NCBI GenBank assembly: GCA_021234155.1
Contig: JAJEKV010000019.1
Coordinates: 5,346,284-5,410,283, forward strand
Source: Isoetes taiwanensis
Taxonomy: Eukaryota > Streptophyta > Lycopodiopsida > Isoetales > Isoetaceae
Length of the DNA stretch: 64,000 nucleotides
Reading direction: 5' to 3'
Shown here: positions 33,574 to 44,976 of the stretch, piece by piece
How positions within the stretch are numbered: the stretch's first letter is position 1
Layout: each line of letters begins with the position of its first letter
Made by a program: the position numbers and the translations under genes
The notes under the pieces: generated by a model
Told to the model about the DNA's origin: nothing
The model's database searches: none
Seen by the model: only the letters and a program-made list of their open reading frames with translations

Positions 33574-35270
33574 TATCTAAATTCATGTATGACATCAGAC
33601 ATGCAGATTAGACAGCAATTTGGAGTTCCTGCTGTAGATGGTTTGCCTTGTTCTAAGAGCAAGTTGCCTCAGATGGAAAAAGACCAATATAAGCTGGTAA
33701 AGAACGTTCCCAGTCTTTGTAGCCAAGCAGTTGTTCCTCTTGCTTCACTTAACCTCCTAAAAACACAATATTTTCTCATCATCTATTCTAAAGTGATACA
33801 CGTTTTGAGCATAGTTGGGGAGACATTCATTTTATCGGCCCTGCACCTTTGACGTGGCACAGTTCCAGACCACACAATATGTAACATTAAGGGCTGGGAT
33901 GTATGCCACGTTAGAGGGAGGCCGGTAAAACAAATTCTACCCCATAATTGTTGTAAGGATGACAGCATCTGGCTCAATGCATGACACATTTGACGAAACA
34001 AGTGAAGAGCCTCTTCATGAAGATCTTGATGTACACATGCTGTTATAATGGCAATCTAAGAGTAGATCTTCTTATTTTATCCCTGGCTTTCTTAAGATCT
34101 CCACACTTCCATATATTTCAATCAACAAATTACTCAAATAAATGACATCTTGAGGACCATAATCTATGCAATGTTTATGTGTACACAGAAACAGAGCAAA
34201 AGTCGGCACATGTATATCACATGAGCTTGATCTTTTTTGTGGTTTTGCAGGAGATAATTGCATTGTAAAAGCAAAATCAAAGACTACATAGTGACCTGTT
34301 GATTCAACTCCTCTTCTAAGGTTAGTTGCGCATGATATTTATTTCATGTGCTATTTTCATCTTTCAAAGGTATGCAAACAAGGGTTAATCCTTGCCTAAA
34401 CATGCTCTATTTTATTTTCCTATTTTATGTAGATGCTGCAAATTTTGATCCCATCGTATGCTTTTGGCAGCCATGTTGCCGAATTTTTGGAAGAAGGTGC
34501 ATTCTCATTCTCAGTTTCTGAAGTTTCGCTACCATGTTTCGTATTTGGCAATAGTCATCAACCAAAACATTTTGTTTTCAGGGCAGCAAGAGAATCCAAC
34601 TCTTAACATGAGGAAAAGATGTTGGCGTACACATGGCATAAGAGTTATGAAAATTGTTCTCCAGTCTCTACATTTCATTTATTTTGTTTGACATGAATGT
34701 GTGGATAACAAATTTTTATTCGATCTTAAGTTATTTATTGCAGACTCTGCAAGCTCATGGCCGATATATGCCAACTGCAAGAATTGCATTAAGGTAGAAG
34801 ATTGTGGAACTTTTGCGCGTACCTGATGCAGTGCACATGGAAACGAGCCCTTTGCTTGCCTAAAGAGGCTTAACAGAAGACATTGTTTATGGAACAATGC
34901 GATGTTCTTTGGCATAACATTTGTAAATGTACTCTGCTGAATAGCAACATAGGATAAAAAACTGTTAGATTCCCATGTGCACAGACCATCTATCATCTCC
35001 ACTTTTTGGCATTTTGTCAGTTAAAATTTGCTCGTTATATGCATTGTCTTTGTATATGGATCAACCAATGAGGGTCTTTCTTTATCCAATATCATGACCA
35101 CATAGAAGGAACATCGAAGAAAGACTAAGAAAGACTAATGAAGACTAATGTCATAGACATCAAACAGGATCCAAGATTTGAGTGCTGGTGCACAAGGCAG
35201 TCGAGACAACATTGCAGCTTCCCGTGGAAGTCTAATGGCATTGAGCGATCATACATTTCCACAGGCACAA
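33574..35270 (+). other. Exon-like segments of an unrecognised gene or gene fragment
   Basis: Four segments have splice-like borders. 33574-33696 follows TTTCTTTCAG, precedes GTAAAG and is phase 0. A segment from 34433 follows TATGTAG and reads MLQILIPSYAFGSHVAEFLEEG. 34744-34793 lies between TTGCAG and GTAGAAG and encodes TLQAHGRYMPTARIAL. A segment from 35168 follows AACAG and reads IQDLSAGAQGSRDNIAASRG. The last two join in phase. I do not recognise the protein. It may be a real multi-exon gene, a partial copy or chance. Confidence 0.3.
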
Positions 35271-35316
35271 GTTGCGTTAATTCTTTTCATCAAAAAGTCT
35301 CTGCAAGTTATATGTT

Positions 35317-35458
35317 CGAAAAATTTATCCTTTAAAACTATATTTACCTTAATATTATTATTGACTTTCTCCGTATAGAAAAAATGCCAAAAATTTATCC
35401 TTTAAAACTATATTTACCTTAATATTATTATTGACTTTCTCCGTATAGAAAAAATGCC
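35317..35458 (+). repeat. Exact tandem duplication, 71-bp unit
   Basis: The unit containing AATTTATCCTTTAAAACTA and ACTTTCTCCGTATAGAAAAA is present twice head to tail with no difference seen, so it is recent. CTGCCTACTTCATTGCCTAC follows, a second tiny duplication. Confidence 0.9.
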
Positions 35459-35513
35459 ACTGCCTACTTCATTGCCTACTTCATTACTTGAGATTTTGGA
35501 TGATGAGTTTTTT

Positions 35514-35990
35514 GGGTTGCCCCTAGGGGGGCAAGCCCTTGTTGATGTGGGTTTATGGCATATTCTAGGTATATGCTAGTATATGGTAAGAATATGCCAA
35601 TGACTGCTCCAGACTTACTATAGGGTGTAAACTGGCGGTGGCCGCTGTTGTCGGGCAGCCACCTTGGAAACTGGCTAACCGGTTGTTCAGGAATCGATTC
35701 TTGCACAGCTGCAGCCATGGCGATGGCAGTTGCAGATCCGACTTTGGCACTTTTGTTCATCTTCATCCTGCTAGAATCTACCTAAAACAGGGGCCATATT
35801 TCTTCGTTGCCACAAAGGGCCACTCTAGCACTGAAGAGCCATTATGCTTCCAGTAGCACCCACCATAGTCGATTCTGCCGACTCTGCTACAGGTGCAATG
35901 GGGGTGGATCCAATCTTCTTTGTTTGTTCCCTTCGCTTGCTTCTCAAAAAACTCAACGTTCTCTTCTAATGCAGAATATAACAGGATCAT
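35514..35990 (-). mobile_element. Relative of the HUH element, 3' end
   Basis: Read on the minus strand the end is CAAGGGCTTGCCCCCCTAG, then GGGCAACCC and an A-run, matching the terminus at 15.0 kb; just inside it lie AGCATATACCTAGAATATG and TGGAGCAGTC, shared with about 11.55 kb. Minus-strand frames at 35476-35766 (MKMNKSAKVGSATAIAMAAA) and 35778-35990 are open but match nothing I know and show no HUH motif. The left boundary and length are unknown, so this could be a non-autonomous copy. Confidence 0.5.
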
Positions 35991-36650
35991 TCAATGGATT
36001 AGGAAAGGCCATTCCATAACCAATAAAGAAGGTTCCATATCCAACAGTGAAACAAGAGGTATAATATACTATGTTTATTTTTTTATTTGCTGATGCAATA
36101 CATTTATTCTCATCCCAGGAGCATTCATGTCTTTTCTTAACTTCACCTTGGTCTTCTGTGATGAAAGATAATATGGAACCATAAAGTCTTTGGGAAGCAA
36201 AGCTAGTGTTGAGATTTAACAACGCTTAATTACTTGTACCATTTGTTTTACATGCTATTGTTCTCTAGGACATGGCTATTTCATAAACAAAAAGTTCTGT
36301 ACATAGTGGATCCAAATTATCTTTGCTGAAAACAAAAAAAACTGGTGACTATGGGCACCCATTCAAGTTTAAAATAGCACCTTTATCTCGTTCCTTGGCA
36401 AAGGAGAGAAGAAAGTTCAGGTATCTTATGCTCTTGCATAATGATTATTAATACTTGATATCTACTTCAGGAGCTCTGACATGATGCTCTTGGTGCGGCA
36501 GAAATTATCATGAATGGTACGAGTTGCTTGTATTGGAGGATAGGAAAAGGTTGGAGAAATTAGAAAGTCAGAAGAAAGAGAAGGAATTAAGCGAGATGAA
36601 AGAGTATACATTTACTCCAATAATTCATCCGGGCAAGAACAGGAATAAAA
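35991..36650. other. Spacer, nothing recognised
   Basis: A-rich sequence with no open frame of note, leading into the LINE tail at 36653. Confidence 0.35.
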
Positions 36651-36713
36651 AGGAAGGAAGGAAGGAAGGTTCTTTTATCGTCCGCGGAGGCCAATCGGCC
36701 TATGGGACCCAAA

Positions 36714-38800
36714 TTACACGGGTGCAGCAAGGCCATTGCTACCCGGATTAACCCGGCCTGCTGGCAGCTGTACAAATATACATATACTCATGAATTCCCC
36801 ACCTCGTAGGCGCTTCGAAGGCGAGGGTGAGTCCGCAGATCCAAAACCTCCTGGAGGTAGGAGCCAAGGGATCGAACTGACGGCATACTGAGTAGCTCGT
36901 GTAGGGGCAGACCAGGTCGCACCAAGAGAACGTAGCGAGCCCAAATCTGACTATAGGCTGGACAGCTCTAGAAGGCATCAACAACCTCCAGTGGGCAACA
37001 CTGACAAAGCCTGTCCTGGCGAGGCTCTCCAACACACCAACCCATCTCAAGCCGAAGATGGTGGGCCCTTGTTCGAATGGACGCGATGATCCTGCGCTTC
37101 TTCATGGGCAACCGAGAACGCAGGTAGAGCCGTGGGCCTCGAACCGTGGTGGGGTTTATGTGTCGCTTGTAGTGTGCCATCTTTACATGTTCCGTGAGCA
37201 TGGTGGTCCCGTGAGCTTCCCCAGAAAACAAGAGTCCAAGTACCCCTCGCCTTATCCCCGTGGCGGCCTCAGATGCACCGACGCACCTATGTGCATCTAT
37301 GTTCCAAAAGCGCCCACCGGGCTCTCTTGTCCTTCCAACAATCCACGAGTCGCTATGGGCTCATCGTCACAACAGAAGCCAAGTGCGGAGCCGAAAGTGT
37401 CACCCATGCCGCCACCTTCCGGAAATAAACAATGTGTCTATCGAGGGCCGCATCTTTGCGCAGGGGCATGAATCCTGTCTCCCGCAACAAGATCCGATAT
37501 GGAACCGAGGACTTGACCCCAAGTGCCCGCGTCAAAATGCCTTCCGGACCTGCTCTAAGTCGCTCCAAGTCGCCAAAGACACGACCGGGCCCCACACCTC
37601 GACCCCATCTGTAAGAACTGGCTCCACCCGGTGCGGGAACAAATGTGGGATGTGGCCCGATCATACCGACTCTGCCTGGGACTATTGTTTTGCATTGAGT
37701 CCAAATACTTTCCAACCCGGGTCACCAAGGCTTAATGGATGCATCCCAATACATTGAGGACGAAAATTCCACCCCCAGGTACTTGTAGCTGGGTGTGACC
37801 TCTACCATCTGCCCCTGATAAGTGAGCGTCGGAGGTGCTGGATGACGTGAGGAGGATATGAGAACCACCTTAGTCTTGGCCAGGTTGACACGTATGTCCG
37901 TCGCCTGACAGAATGTGTCCAGGGCATCTAGGTGTGCCTGCATGCCCTATGGTGTATGGGCCAAGAGGTCCACATCATCCGCATAGATGAGCTGCTGGAT
38001 GACTTGGTGCAAGAGCTGTATACCGTCCCCCCTATAGGCAGCAAGCCAGGCTTCCAACTGGTCAATGTAAAGTCCAAAGAGTGTGGGTGAATGACTGTCT
38101 TTCCGGGTGCATGCGGCTGTGCGCTCTCAGATAGTAATGCGTACCTTTGGTTTTCTCTGAGATCCATAGGAGTCCCGATGGTGCAATCTAAGCCCACAAC
38201 TTTTCCCCGAATATTTGCGGTCGAAGCTTTTGCAAAGTCCACAAAACAAAGAAGACAGTCCTCCCCAGACGGTTCCTCTTGTCCCCTCACCGGGCCCCGA
38301 GGTGAAGATGTGATCAATGGTCGAATGTTCCGGTCGGAAGCCCAGGGTAAGTGCCCCGACTTCCTGCCTCGCCCATCCGGTTACCTGCTTGTTCGAGAAT
38401 GCCCGCGCACAACTTGGCAAACACCGAAATGACCATGATGGTTCGGTAATTGGTCGGGCGATTATTGGGTCCCCTCGCCTTGATTGGAACAACCTACTTG
38501 TGGTCCATGACCTGAAAACCCTCTTTGCGGCTACCGTTGAACAAAGGCGGCAGGGACCCGCACCATGGGCTGTCCTGCCCACTTGAGCAACTCCGCTTGC
38601 AGGCCGTCTAAGTCTGCTGCCTTCCCATTAGCCAGGCGCTGCAGCCCCTCTTCGACATCTTCTTCTGTGATCACCAGCGGTGGGCCATGTTGGGGGGGCA
38701 CATCTGTCCGTGTTCCCGGGGGATCATAAAGCCGCTGCGGTACCGCCCCCATTGCACCGCCCGTGATGTTCCGCGTAGGCTGTGCTGGCGGCCCGTACCC
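36714..38800 (-). pseudogene. LINE reverse transcriptase, frameshifted
   Basis: Minus-strand pieces in order: GKAADLDGLQAELLKWAGQP (about 38600), FVDFAKA (about 38230), the YADD region near 37970, VNLAKTKVVLISSSRHP and YKYLGVEFSSSMYWD (37722-37943), then RPGRVFGDLERLRAGPEGIL (about 37550), and a C-terminal stretch with LCQCCPLEVVDAF (about 36970). The same block order occurs in the copies at 15.3 and 42.4 kb. Many frame changes; not functional. Confidence 0.8.
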
Positions 38801-39225
38801 TGCGCTTGAAGAAAGTTCCGGGTGGCGTCTAGTAGGCCGAACATTTCTCCTTGGTGCCTTGCCGGGTACCTTGCTTTGTTTCTTTGAGGAAGGCGTGGTA
38901 ATGGCTCATGGCACCAGCTTCGCGTGTCCCCGATCTCTGATGAGATCCAGTCGGCGTTGCTTTCCTTACACTCGGCATCAAACCATCCGTTACGCCAAAA
39001 GGTTGCGGCCTCGATCTCGTGGGGAGGTCTCCCCAAAGCACTGTCTGCTTGCTCGGAGGCTCAACCACCTGGTGGGTTTGTTTGCTCCGGCGTGTGGGCC
39101 CACAGAATCTGTCGAGGGCTTCTCGCGAGCATGTCGGTAACCCCTCCGCTTTGCTCATAATCCAAAGCGCAACCGAATTGACAAGGTGTTTGCTCTTGAG
39201 GGCGTGAGCGCCCCGCCAAGCCGCT

Positions 39226-39970
39226 TCACATAGAGCGGGAGGTGATCCGAAGCCTCCTCGTCTCCCTGACCGTTGCGGCCGGCGGAAAAATGGTGACGAG
39301 GTGTACATCCTGCGCAGCCGCTATGACATAATCCACGACACTAGTTCCGCCACCGTGATTGTCCTGTCTACAAGTGTACCCGTGGGAAGAGGGCCATTGT
39401 GGTAGGCCATTGCATATGAGCAGGTCAAAGATACCGCACATCGGGAGCAATTGTCTGCCGAAGCGGGTGACCTGACTGTCATCTGAGTGCCGTGTGTAAG
39501 CTGCCTTTGCGGGATACAACTGCAGCACGTCATCCGCGAGGGGGTCCAGCCGCATCGCCTGTTCCACCCCTGTCCGCGCATTGAAGTCCCCAAGGAGCAT
39601 GACTCTGCCCATCCACTTGTGCTGCTGTATATCATCATATAGATCGACATACGGGTCCATCATGTCCACCTCCGGGTGGCTGTGATAGAAGGGACTATCT
39701 GCATGGGGAAAGTAGCAAGCAGCTAGGGAGAGAGGATCTCCGCCAGGGTGGTGCACTCAGACCCACAAGTAGCGGTTATGTCTGTCGGTCTTCTGGAGGG
39801 ACACCAAATGTGCCAAGGCTACCCGGTAGTAGCAGGCAACCCCACAGTGGATATGGACCTCATCTTCCTCATGGAGACATGGGAACACCCAGGCCACAGG
39901 CTGCCCGATCTGCCAGGGTACCAGCATTTTTTAGTGTTCAATGGTTGTACAGGGAGACGTGGGCATGGCT
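39226..39970 (-). pseudogene. LINE endonuclease, partial
   Basis: The frame 39226-39756 has HPGGDPLSLAACYFPHADSP, the catalytic LLGDFNARTG and TSVVDYVIAAAQDVH, which belong to the second half of an apurinic/apyrimidinic-type endonuclease. The N-terminal part lies in other frames up to about 39970. The final SDH box appears frameshifted. Confidence 0.75.
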
Positions 39971-40747
39971 ACTGATTTGAGGCTATCGCCCTTCTGCCAC
40001 GGGAAACCCCGACAGTTCCAGACCACCACCCGGAGGCACAATTCCTATTGAGCGGTCGGAGATGCTTGTGTAGTGTGTGTCATGGATGGACCAAAGCCGG
40101 GAGCAGCATCGAAGTTGCGGGGCGCATCTCTGGACAAGGCGTTTGAGGCGCGCCAGGCGATTTGGTGGAGCGGGAGGCGCACCGAGTTGTAGGGGCATTA
40201 AGGAGGATCGAGGCGGAGGCGGCCCGAGGGTAGCATTTGGTCGAAAGCAGTGCGGCAAAGATTTGGTCGAGGGCGGGCGCCCACGACCGGGCGAAACTCC
40301 CTCCTGCGTGCCTCGCTGTTATCGGAGTAAGATCCCGGCCACATACGAGATGTGCCCTTCAAGAACTTGCCATCCCGGCAAGATGGCCTCTCAACTTGTG
40401 CATCCGCCACCTTGAACACCCACGATTCGGCTGTGGCACGGTGGGCCCCCTACCATTTGGTGGCGTAACACGAGCAGTCTGGACGAGGCGTCATGCCTTA
40501 AGGATACGTGTGTGTATCTTCGGGTGAGATTCTCTTCGACTCTTCCGGCGAGGCCCAAACTACCCGATTGTGGCTCGGTCGCTGCCTCCACCCGGGCTTC
40601 GGCGTCCGATGAGAACAGCCACTCTCGGCTGTGGCGACGCAGCCCGTGATGAGTGCGGCGGGGCTGCGGTATGCGGCGTTGATTCGGAGTTGACCCGGAG
40701 TGACCCGATTGGCGTCTTGCGGGTTGTTGGGCTTGCGATGGGGTGTG

Positions 40748-41305
40748 TCATGTCTTTGCGGCCCCGGTTCTCGAAGTGGGGCTCGGCTCTTGCAAGGCTT
40801 GGTCCTCTCTTGCCATCTCCCGCGTGCGGTCGCCATTGTTCATCGCCCTGCACACGGAGGCCCTTGCCTTCTTGGGCAATGACAGATCGGCGCTCCTGCA
40901 TTTCCCGGTCCGTGCCAAATCCTTCTCCCAAAGGGCGCTCAGTGCTGCCTGGTTAACTTCCAAGGCGGCCTGCAACCTCTGTCTTGCAGCGGTAGCCTCC
41001 TCAACTTCCAACTGGCGTGTTGCTTGTGCGCGCCGTGCCATGGCATTGGCCTCATCGACCTCGATGCGGAGCTGAGACGTGATTGCAAGTGTCTCGCGCG
41101 CTGCCCGGTCCCTGTCCTGTCTCGCAGAGTCCAGGGTATCCACGCGAGCCTGCATGTCTGCGAGCACCTGCCGGTCTTGCTGTCTCTCAGAGTGCACCAA
41201 GCGGATGCTGTCGTCCACCCGGTGTGCTTGGGTCTCCAAGTCAGTGATCTGTTGTTTTGCTATCACAAACTGTCTGCGCAAAACGTGGGATGTTGCAGAC
41301 TCCAT
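40748..41305 (-). pseudogene. Coiled-coil first ORF of the LINE
   Basis: A 185-codon frame begins MESATSHVLRRQ. Residues about 15-125 are almost continuous amphipathic helix rich in Ala, Glu, Arg and Gln with heptad spacing, predicting a long coiled coil like the oligomerisation part of LINE ORF1 proteins. No zinc knuckle or RRM is visible. It lies at the 5' end of the element, upstream of the endonuclease, as expected for ORF1. Frames between 39980 and 40748 (basic, Pro/Arg-rich) may be its continuation after frameshifts. Confidence 0.55.
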
Positions 41306-42422
41306 CTTCGTCTCCAGGCCCGCAATGCGGGCACTATTGGCTCAACCGCAGCTTGGATGACGGCCCAAGGTTCTGCCAATGAAATGAAATGAAATGAAAT
41401 GAAATCTATTATTCCGTCTTCGAGACCACCAGGTCTATGAGACGTTTACAAGTTACATTCAAAATTATAAAACAAGTCATCCAGTGCGTCTTCTGAGAGT
41501 AACACACTGGGCTCCTCTATCTCAATCTCTCGTACCTTCTGATTTTTCAAACAAGCATCTCTATGTTCAAGAATGTCAACAATATATCCCCCAATGGATG
41601 CCCCTGGGTACCGAAAAAACTCCTCAAGGGAGGTAGCACTGATCCCATGTATGACTCTTAAGTCTGAATAAGCACGGCAACAAAGTAAGATATGAGCCTC
41701 ATCCTCCACCACACCGTCACTACACAAGTTACAGTGTCTAAGATCATGAGCGATGTCTGCCCATCTCCCTACCTCCACACCAAGATGGTGCTGAGCTTAA
41801 CCGGGATCCTCGCAATTGCTTGCCTATGCTTCATAGATACGGGTTCACTAAGATATTCTTACCGCCTTCAATGTGGGATTCATCTGAGTCCGATAGTACT
41901 CTTTCTTCACAACCCATGCGTACTCCATGTCTTAGTGAGAACACTCTTCCAACCCATCCCTCAATATCTTCCCCGATTCATCCGCAATTCGTGAATATCC
42001 ATCCCCATTTCACCAGCCATCTACTAATATCGCATACCAACCTTTGTCACTACTCTCTGCTGCAGCAATTCTTGGCAAGCTATTCCCGGGCATATCATAT
42101 AAAACCTTATGCGATAACGTAAGGTTTTGCAAAGAGCTTCAGCTTCAAGGGGTATCATCCCTAATCTCCTAACATCATATCGTATGGCGTTTGCATTTTA
42201 GTGCCCGCTCAAATGTGAAAAAATTTCTTTTGTATTTTTTCCACCCATCATTAGCGAGGCCTGGCCCCCAGGCTTCACAACATACAGTATAACCGTTTGT
42301 ACCAATACTTTAAAGAGCATGCGTTTCATTTCAAAGTTCCAAATGTCAGCATTCACACACCTTCTCTGCATTGCATATAGTGCCTTTAAGCCCGCACTCA
42401 CTCTATGTTCGACCGCCTGATT

Positions 42423-43268
42423 CTAATTTGGACTTTTGTCTACAGTCAAACCCAGATACTTATAGCTTTGACCGACCTCAACTTGCTTACCCTTGTAAAG
42501 TAGCCGCACATGATCTGTTTTATTCGCTCCAAAAACAACAGCCTTAGTCTTTTCCAGATTCACCTGCATACTTTTAGCATCACAAAAACCGGCAAGCACA
42601 TCCAAATGTCTTTGCATCCCCTGTATGCTCTGAGATAGCAACACAATATCATCAGCATATAGCAAGAGTATAAGTACATACCCATTCAAGGATGTACCAT
42701 CCCCTCCATGTGCTCTTATCCACCCCTCCAGCTGATCTATGAACAATCCAAACAAGGTAGGCGACAAAGGACACCCCTGTTTAACTCCCATATTACTCTC
42801 TACTACATCATCACACATTCCAACAAAAGGGAAAGAGAGTTGCACGAGTACTTTTTTATAAAGAACACTTACCGCATGCCTAAGCCCCATCGGGATGCCC
42901 AAATCTACCATCCTATGCCACAAATTTTGCCTATTCACCATGTCAAAGGCCTTGCTGAAATCCACAAATACAGCATACAAAGGTTTCTTTTTCCCATCAA
43001 TCCCATCATAGCATCTAAGGGTGACCAAATGGTCGGGCTTGTAGACTTTTTTTAGGTCTAAAGCCCGCTTGGCCTATTGCTCTAGCATTGTGACCCTCCT
43101 CGCCCGGTTGCTTATCTTGCCCTCAAGTATAGAGGCATACAGTTTTGTGTAAAGGCTGCCAACCATAATGGTACGGTAGTTACCCGGATCAGATGCATCC
43201 CCTGACTTGTGCAATGGCACAACCCTATTAACCTGCCAGGCCCTAGGAAACCCATCTCTCAAAGCCAT
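42423..43268 (-). pseudogene. LINE reverse transcriptase core
   Basis: Clear RT blocks: FPRAWQVNRVVPLHKSGDAS and NYRTIMVGSLYTKLYA (43074-43268), then in a second frame YAVFVDFSKAFDMVNRQNLW, MGVKQGCPLSPTLFGLFIDQ, the catalytic LLYADDIVLLS, VNLEKTKAVVFG and YKYLGLTV. All palm residues are present in this copy; a frameshift near 43050 separates the two frames. Confidence 0.88.
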
Positions 43269-43269
43269 A

Positions 43270-43862
43270 TTGAACGTATACCAAATTTATTCTATTAAGT
43301 AGAATCTTCTCCAGCCCACTCATTAGAGGAAAAATGAGATCACATTTTGTCCCATTAAGGAATGCTTAAAATGCCATGTCAGCTTTTTAAAATGTCCAAT
43401 AAGAGAAGAGCTCCAAAGATATCTCATTCCAAAGATTATGTGGCGGCTTTTGTTATTAATGCAAATTTTAAACTAACTTCTGTAGTATCATTTTTTCATT
43501 ATAACTTTTGATCCAGAACTCTGATTCAAAAACTTTTTGTAGCAATGGGTTCGTCTTCACAAGATCTATCTAGTGATAACCCATTCATACATCTTTTACG
43601 ATATAAATATATAAGAAATAAGCAAAAAATCATATTTTTTTAAGGTTAACGCATATGACCATATTGAAATACATCATAACCATATACCATTGGAAAGATC
43701 TTTTCATTCCGCATCTAATGCAACAAACGCCGCAACATTTTGACGAGTGGATCAAAAGTTATGGGGGGAAAACAACAACAATGAAGTTGTTGGTGCTGCA
43801 TTAATTGCAGTTAATAGAGGGTAGCCATTCCATTGGAGGATTCTTATGGGGATGAAATGAGA
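43270..43862. other. About 590-bp non-coding block interrupting the LINE
   Basis: The LINE frame is continuous on either side (NGKAADACGLKAEMLTLEE to the right, MALRDGFPRAWQ to the left), while this stretch is AT-rich and non-coding, so it is an insertion. Ends show only a weak inverted match (AGAATCTTCTCCA at the left, AGAATCCTCCA inverted at the right). No target duplication was identified. A short MITE is possible. Confidence 0.5.
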
Positions 43863-43864
43863 TC

Positions 43865-44640
43865 TCAAATTTCCTCTAATGTAAGCATTTCGGCCTTAAG
43901 GCCACATGCATCTGCCGCTTTGCCATTAGCAAGTCTCTTGAGTCCCACCTGAACATCCTCCAGAGTAAAGGTAAGCATATCATCCATCTCACATGTCTCT
44001 TCGGCCATCTTATCCTCAACTCCATGGACATGGTATAAATTGCGTACATGCTCCATTAGTGCCTCCACTTGCAACACATTACCCCCATGCTTCAAGGGTT
44101 TAAGCCTATTCCAAAATTTCTTTGGATCAACCAGCAGTTCTTCCACCATTCGCCTATGTTTACGATGTAAATATGCCTTCTTCTTATTTTTGACCAGCTT
44201 GGTATACACTTTCCTTTCCTGTACTTTAGCTGCCCCTTGTGCTGCTCTAAATTTTTGCCTCTGCTGTTTACATTCCATGTCAAACCATCCATTACATGGC
44301 AGCCCCCTCGCTGTTCTTGGGTGGGATACAAAACATTCATTCGCTGATTCAAGCAAAACCCTAGACAACGCCTCACTCATATCCCCTACTGATCTGGGCC
44401 ATGCAAAAGATGCCATTTTCTGCTCGCATATCTCGCTATATTCATGAGCTTTATCATACTTGAGAGACATGCATTTACCTTTATATGTATCTTCTTGCTG
44501 CCCATGATGCCACTGTACATGAAGTTCAATGAGCAAAGGTACATGATCCGAGCTTTCATTCTCATCTCCAATGCGTAAGCTAATAACATGTTCTGCAAAA
44601 GTAGGTTTGGCAATAACATAATCCACCACACTAGCATTTT
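43865..44640 (-). pseudogene. LINE endonuclease end and linker before RT
   Basis: One long minus-strand frame starts with NASVVDYVIA and SSDHVPLLIELHV (the last endonuclease boxes), followed by a roughly 200-residue linker with PCNGWFDMECKQQRQKFRAA and the start of the RT region GLKRLANGKAADACGLKAEM. The same linker phrases occur in the 38.6-kb copy. The frame continues to 44767 into a GC-rich Pro/Lys region that may not belong to the LINE. Confidence 0.78.
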
Positions 44641-44976
44641 TACACGTGGAGCCCTGTGGGGACCCTGTGGGGCCTGAACAGCCAACTTCCGGCTGCCGAG
44701 CCGGCCTGGCTGTGTGGGCCTTGGCCCGGGCCTCCTTCTTCATGGAGGATGTCTCTCCCTTGCCCATTGCGTCTGCACAGGGCCGCTTCCTTGGTGGCCC
44801 TTCTTGGTTTTCCTAGGCAGGCTCGGCCTGCGGGAGGTCAGCAGGCTGTGCTGGGGTTTGCCCGAGGTGGGGTGTTGTGGTCTGTGGAAGTTCACCTGCT
44901 AGGGGTGAGTCCGGACACTGGGCTGCTTCTGTGGCCATGACTTGGGGTATGGCACGTCAAGCAAGGTTTAAGTAGG
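44641..44976 (-). other. GC-rich block fused to the LINE endonuclease frame
   Basis: On the minus strand ATG at 44940 opens a Pro/Ala/Gln-rich frame, crosses one TAG near 44812, and runs on through MGKGETSSMKKEARAKAHTA into the endonuclease. GC content is much higher than in the rest of the element. It may be an ORF1/gag part of the LINE, or foreign sequence joined to a 5'-truncated LINE. The left portion has repeated GGCAGGGCT/GGCAGGCT phrases. Confidence 0.4.

Larger units (their letters stand above)
36653..41372 (-). mobile_element. Non-LTR retrotransposon, second family, near full length, decayed
   Basis: The minus-strand 3' end is a TTCC microsatellite (GGAA repeats at 36653-36668) preceded by GGCCGATTGGCCTCCGCGG. 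Going 5' (increasing coordinate) come the C-terminal region, RT, endonuclease and a coiled-coil first ORF ending near 41305. The next LINE begins at once at 41373-41403, so the two are tandem in the same orientation. It is GC-rich compared with its surroundings, and frames are broken repeatedly. Confidence 0.82.
41373..44640 (-). mobile_element. Non-LTR retrotransposon, second family, (ATTTC)n tail
   Basis: The 3' tail is GAAAT repeats at about 41377-41405 (plus-strand view) preceded by a small stem with AGACC/GGTCT arms. Minus-strand coding blocks: C-terminal Cys/His motif HCNLCSDGVVEDEAHILLCC (41446-41778), thumb (42198-42401), RT core (42423-43268) and endonuclease end plus linker (43865-44640). 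The order matches the neighbouring copies. A non-coding block at 43270-43862 interrupts the RT. Confidence 0.85.

Noticed and set aside
35514-35990. Minus-strand frames near 35.5-36.0 kb as a second HUH protein
   Set aside because: No HUH or YxxK motif, and frames broken by stops.
37058-41392. Long plus-strand open frames over the GC-rich LINE
   Set aside because: They mirror the minus-strand LINE coding regions in a GC-rich segment and show no domains.
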